This document shows, in pieces, positions 7,170-7,853 of a stretch of DNA of 7,853 nucleotides. The notes below the pieces were generated by a model. The model was given only the letters and a program-made list of their open reading frames with translations, made no database searches and was not told the DNA's origin. A program made the position numbers and the translations under genes. Position 1 is the stretch's first letter; every line of letters starts with the position of its first letter. Source of the DNA: Rhodospirillales bacterium (GTDB taxonomy: Bacteria; Pseudomonadota; Alphaproteobacteria; Acetobacterales; Acetobacteraceae); assembly GCA_015654825.1 (NCBI GenBank), contig JAATGE010000654.1, positions 1 through 7,853 of the forward strand, read 5' to 3'.

Positions 7170-7640
7170 ATGATGAGAGCATGCGTAACCATCGCCGTCT
7201 GTGTTTGTCCGCTCATCGCTTGCGCCGTTCCCCCTCCCGATGCGGGGCCGCCACCTTTCGCGGTTGCGGGTCCGCGGATCATCGGCAGCAGCGGCGAGTG
7301 CCTGGACGTGCAGGGTGGCGGCGCCGCGGACGGCACGCCGCTAATTCTGTTTCACTGTCACGGCAGCCCCAACCAGAGCTGGAGTCTCGACAATAACCAG
7401 ATCATCGGCGCAAGCGGAAGTTGCCTGGATGTTCAAGGCAGCCTGCCGGCCGATGGCGCGCCGATCATCCTGATGCACTGTGATGGTCGCGCCAGTCAGC
7501 ATTGGAGTGTCGCGGATGGCGGGATTATCGGCATCGGCGGCAAATGCCTCGATGTCCTGTACGGTGGAACAAGCGACCGCACACCGGTAATTCTAAGCCA
7601 ATGCCGGGGCACCCCGAGCCAGCAATGGTCGGTACAGTAA
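7170..7640 (+). CDS. Ricin B-type beta-trefoil lectin, probable lipoprotein
   Basis: This 156-residue protein has ATG at 7170, with a second ATG at 7173 equally possible. GGGAGG at 7151-7156 is the only Shine-Dalgarno candidate, though 13 bases away is long. The frame stays open upstream to a TTG at 7047, but that extension lacks signal character. Residues 1-17 are hydrophobic and end in L-I-A before Cys18, a good lipobox; ACA followed by VPPP could instead be a signal peptidase I site. A Pro-rich linker (residues 19-35) precedes three lobes of 37 residues repeating every 41 residues (7278, 7401, 7524). Each lobe has IIG, then CLDV, then a second Cys 19 residues later, and ends in the QxW box (QSW, QHW, QQW). 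This is the ricin/CBM13 trefoil: one disulfide per lobe, and the Asp of CLDV is a usual sugar ligand, present in all three lobes. Glycan binding on the cell surface is likely; the sugar cannot be read from sequence. No enzyme domain is fused to it. Confidence 0.9.
   Translation: MMRACVTIAVCVCPLIACAVPPPDAGPPPFAVAGPRIIGSSGECLDVQGGGAADGTPLILFHCHGSPNQSWSLDNNQIIGASGSCLDVQGSLPADGAPIILMHCDGRASQHWSVADGGIIGIGGKCLDVLYGGTSDRTPVILSQCRGTPSQQWSVQ
7278..7634 (+). repeat. Three beta-trefoil lobes, 123-bp period
   Basis: Lobes span 7278-7388, 7401-7511 and 7524-7634, each separated by four codons. The first two lobes are identical at 23 of 37 residues by hand count. The third is more divergent but keeps IIG, G-CLDV, D-TP-IL, C, Q-WS. 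The DNA has diverged much more than the protein, so the triplication is old. Confidence 0.9.
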
Positions 7641-7652
7641 CGCCGACTATAC

Positions 7653-7691
7653 CTACCGGTAGCGTAATGTAACGGCTGGGCAACCGCTATC
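7653..7691 (+). other. Palindrome and weak stem between the lectin gene and the last gene
   Basis: CTACCGGTAG (7653-7662) is a perfect 10-bp palindrome. Overlapping it, GGTAGCG (7658-7664) can pair with CGCTATC (7685-7691) with one G-T wobble and a 20-base loop. This lies in the 67-base gap, 12 bases after the lectin stop. It could be an operator or a weak terminator without a T run. Confidence 0.25.
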
Positions 7692-7707
7692 TGATACAGG
7701 AGCAAAG

Positions 7708-7853
7708 ATGATAACCCGAAATCGTACCATCGAGACGCTTGCCCTTTTGTTGCCCGCGGGCGTGCTGGGTTCTTCGGTGATGCTGGGAGCGGCATCTGCC
7801 GCGGCGTTCCCCGCGCCAAAGCAGGCCGGTGCAAACCGCGCGCTCGGTGGCGG
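7708..7853 (+). CDS. N-terminus of an exported protein, cut by the right window edge
   Basis: ATG 7708 is preceded by AGGAG at 7698-7702 with 5 bases of spacing, a strong ribosome-binding site. The 48 visible codons begin with a basic n-region (MITRNR), then a hydrophobic core from about residue 11 to 29 (LALLLPAGVLGSSVMLG), and an Ala-rich cleavage region, GAASAAA, before FPAPKQ. That is a convincing Sec signal peptide of about 31-33 residues. Only about 15 residues of the mature part are present (Ala, Gly and Lys/Arg containing, no domain visible), so the family cannot be named. It continues the run of exported proteins on the same strand. Confidence 0.75.
   Translation, partial: MITRNRTIETLALLLPAGVLGSSVMLGAASAAAFPAPKQAGANRALGG

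Overview
The window is a GC-rich stretch from a Gram-negative bacterium. It is mainly five plus-strand genes, and every gene whose N-terminus is visible begins with an export signal. The first gene ends in a classical type V (autotransporter) outer-membrane barrel, so the host has an outer membrane. The mix of gene families (Gly-rich AQSxGGGGG autotransporter, GloVer repeat protein, LVIVD repeat protein, ricin-type lectin) and the codon use suggest a free-living or soil/plant-associated proteobacterium, probably an alphaproteobacterium. That placement is inference; no taxonomic marker gene is present.

Layout: (1) 1-3540 is the 3' part of a large autotransporter gene, open at the left edge. 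It contains a 393-bp tandem duplication and seven GI-AQS-GGGGG passenger motifs, followed by a beta-helical stem, an alpha-helical linker and a C-terminal barrel. (2) 3541-3675 is an AT-richer gap with a weak promoter candidate and a small hairpin. (3) 3676-4902 encodes a secreted protein with seven GloVer repeats. (4) 4903-5127 is a gap with a post-stop hairpin and two dyads sharing GCCAATA. (5) 5128-7038 encodes a secreted LVIVD-repeat protein with about fourteen blade-like units. (6) 7170-7640 encodes a small ricin-B type beta-trefoil lectin, probably a lipoprotein, built of three 41-residue repeats. (7) 7708 to the right edge is the start of another exported protein that runs out of the window.

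The genes share strand and theme (surface or exported, all-beta, repetitive, no visible enzymatic signature). Most have their own Shine-Dalgarno sequence, and the gaps are 135, 225, 131 and 67 bases, so they look like consecutive short transcription units rather than one tightly coupled operon. A reasonable inference is a surface-interaction island: an adhesin-like autotransporter, two propeller-type scaffold or binding proteins and a glycan-binding lectin. No catalytic, defence, mobile-element or RNA genes were found. The many long antisense open frames are GC-bias shadows of the real genes.
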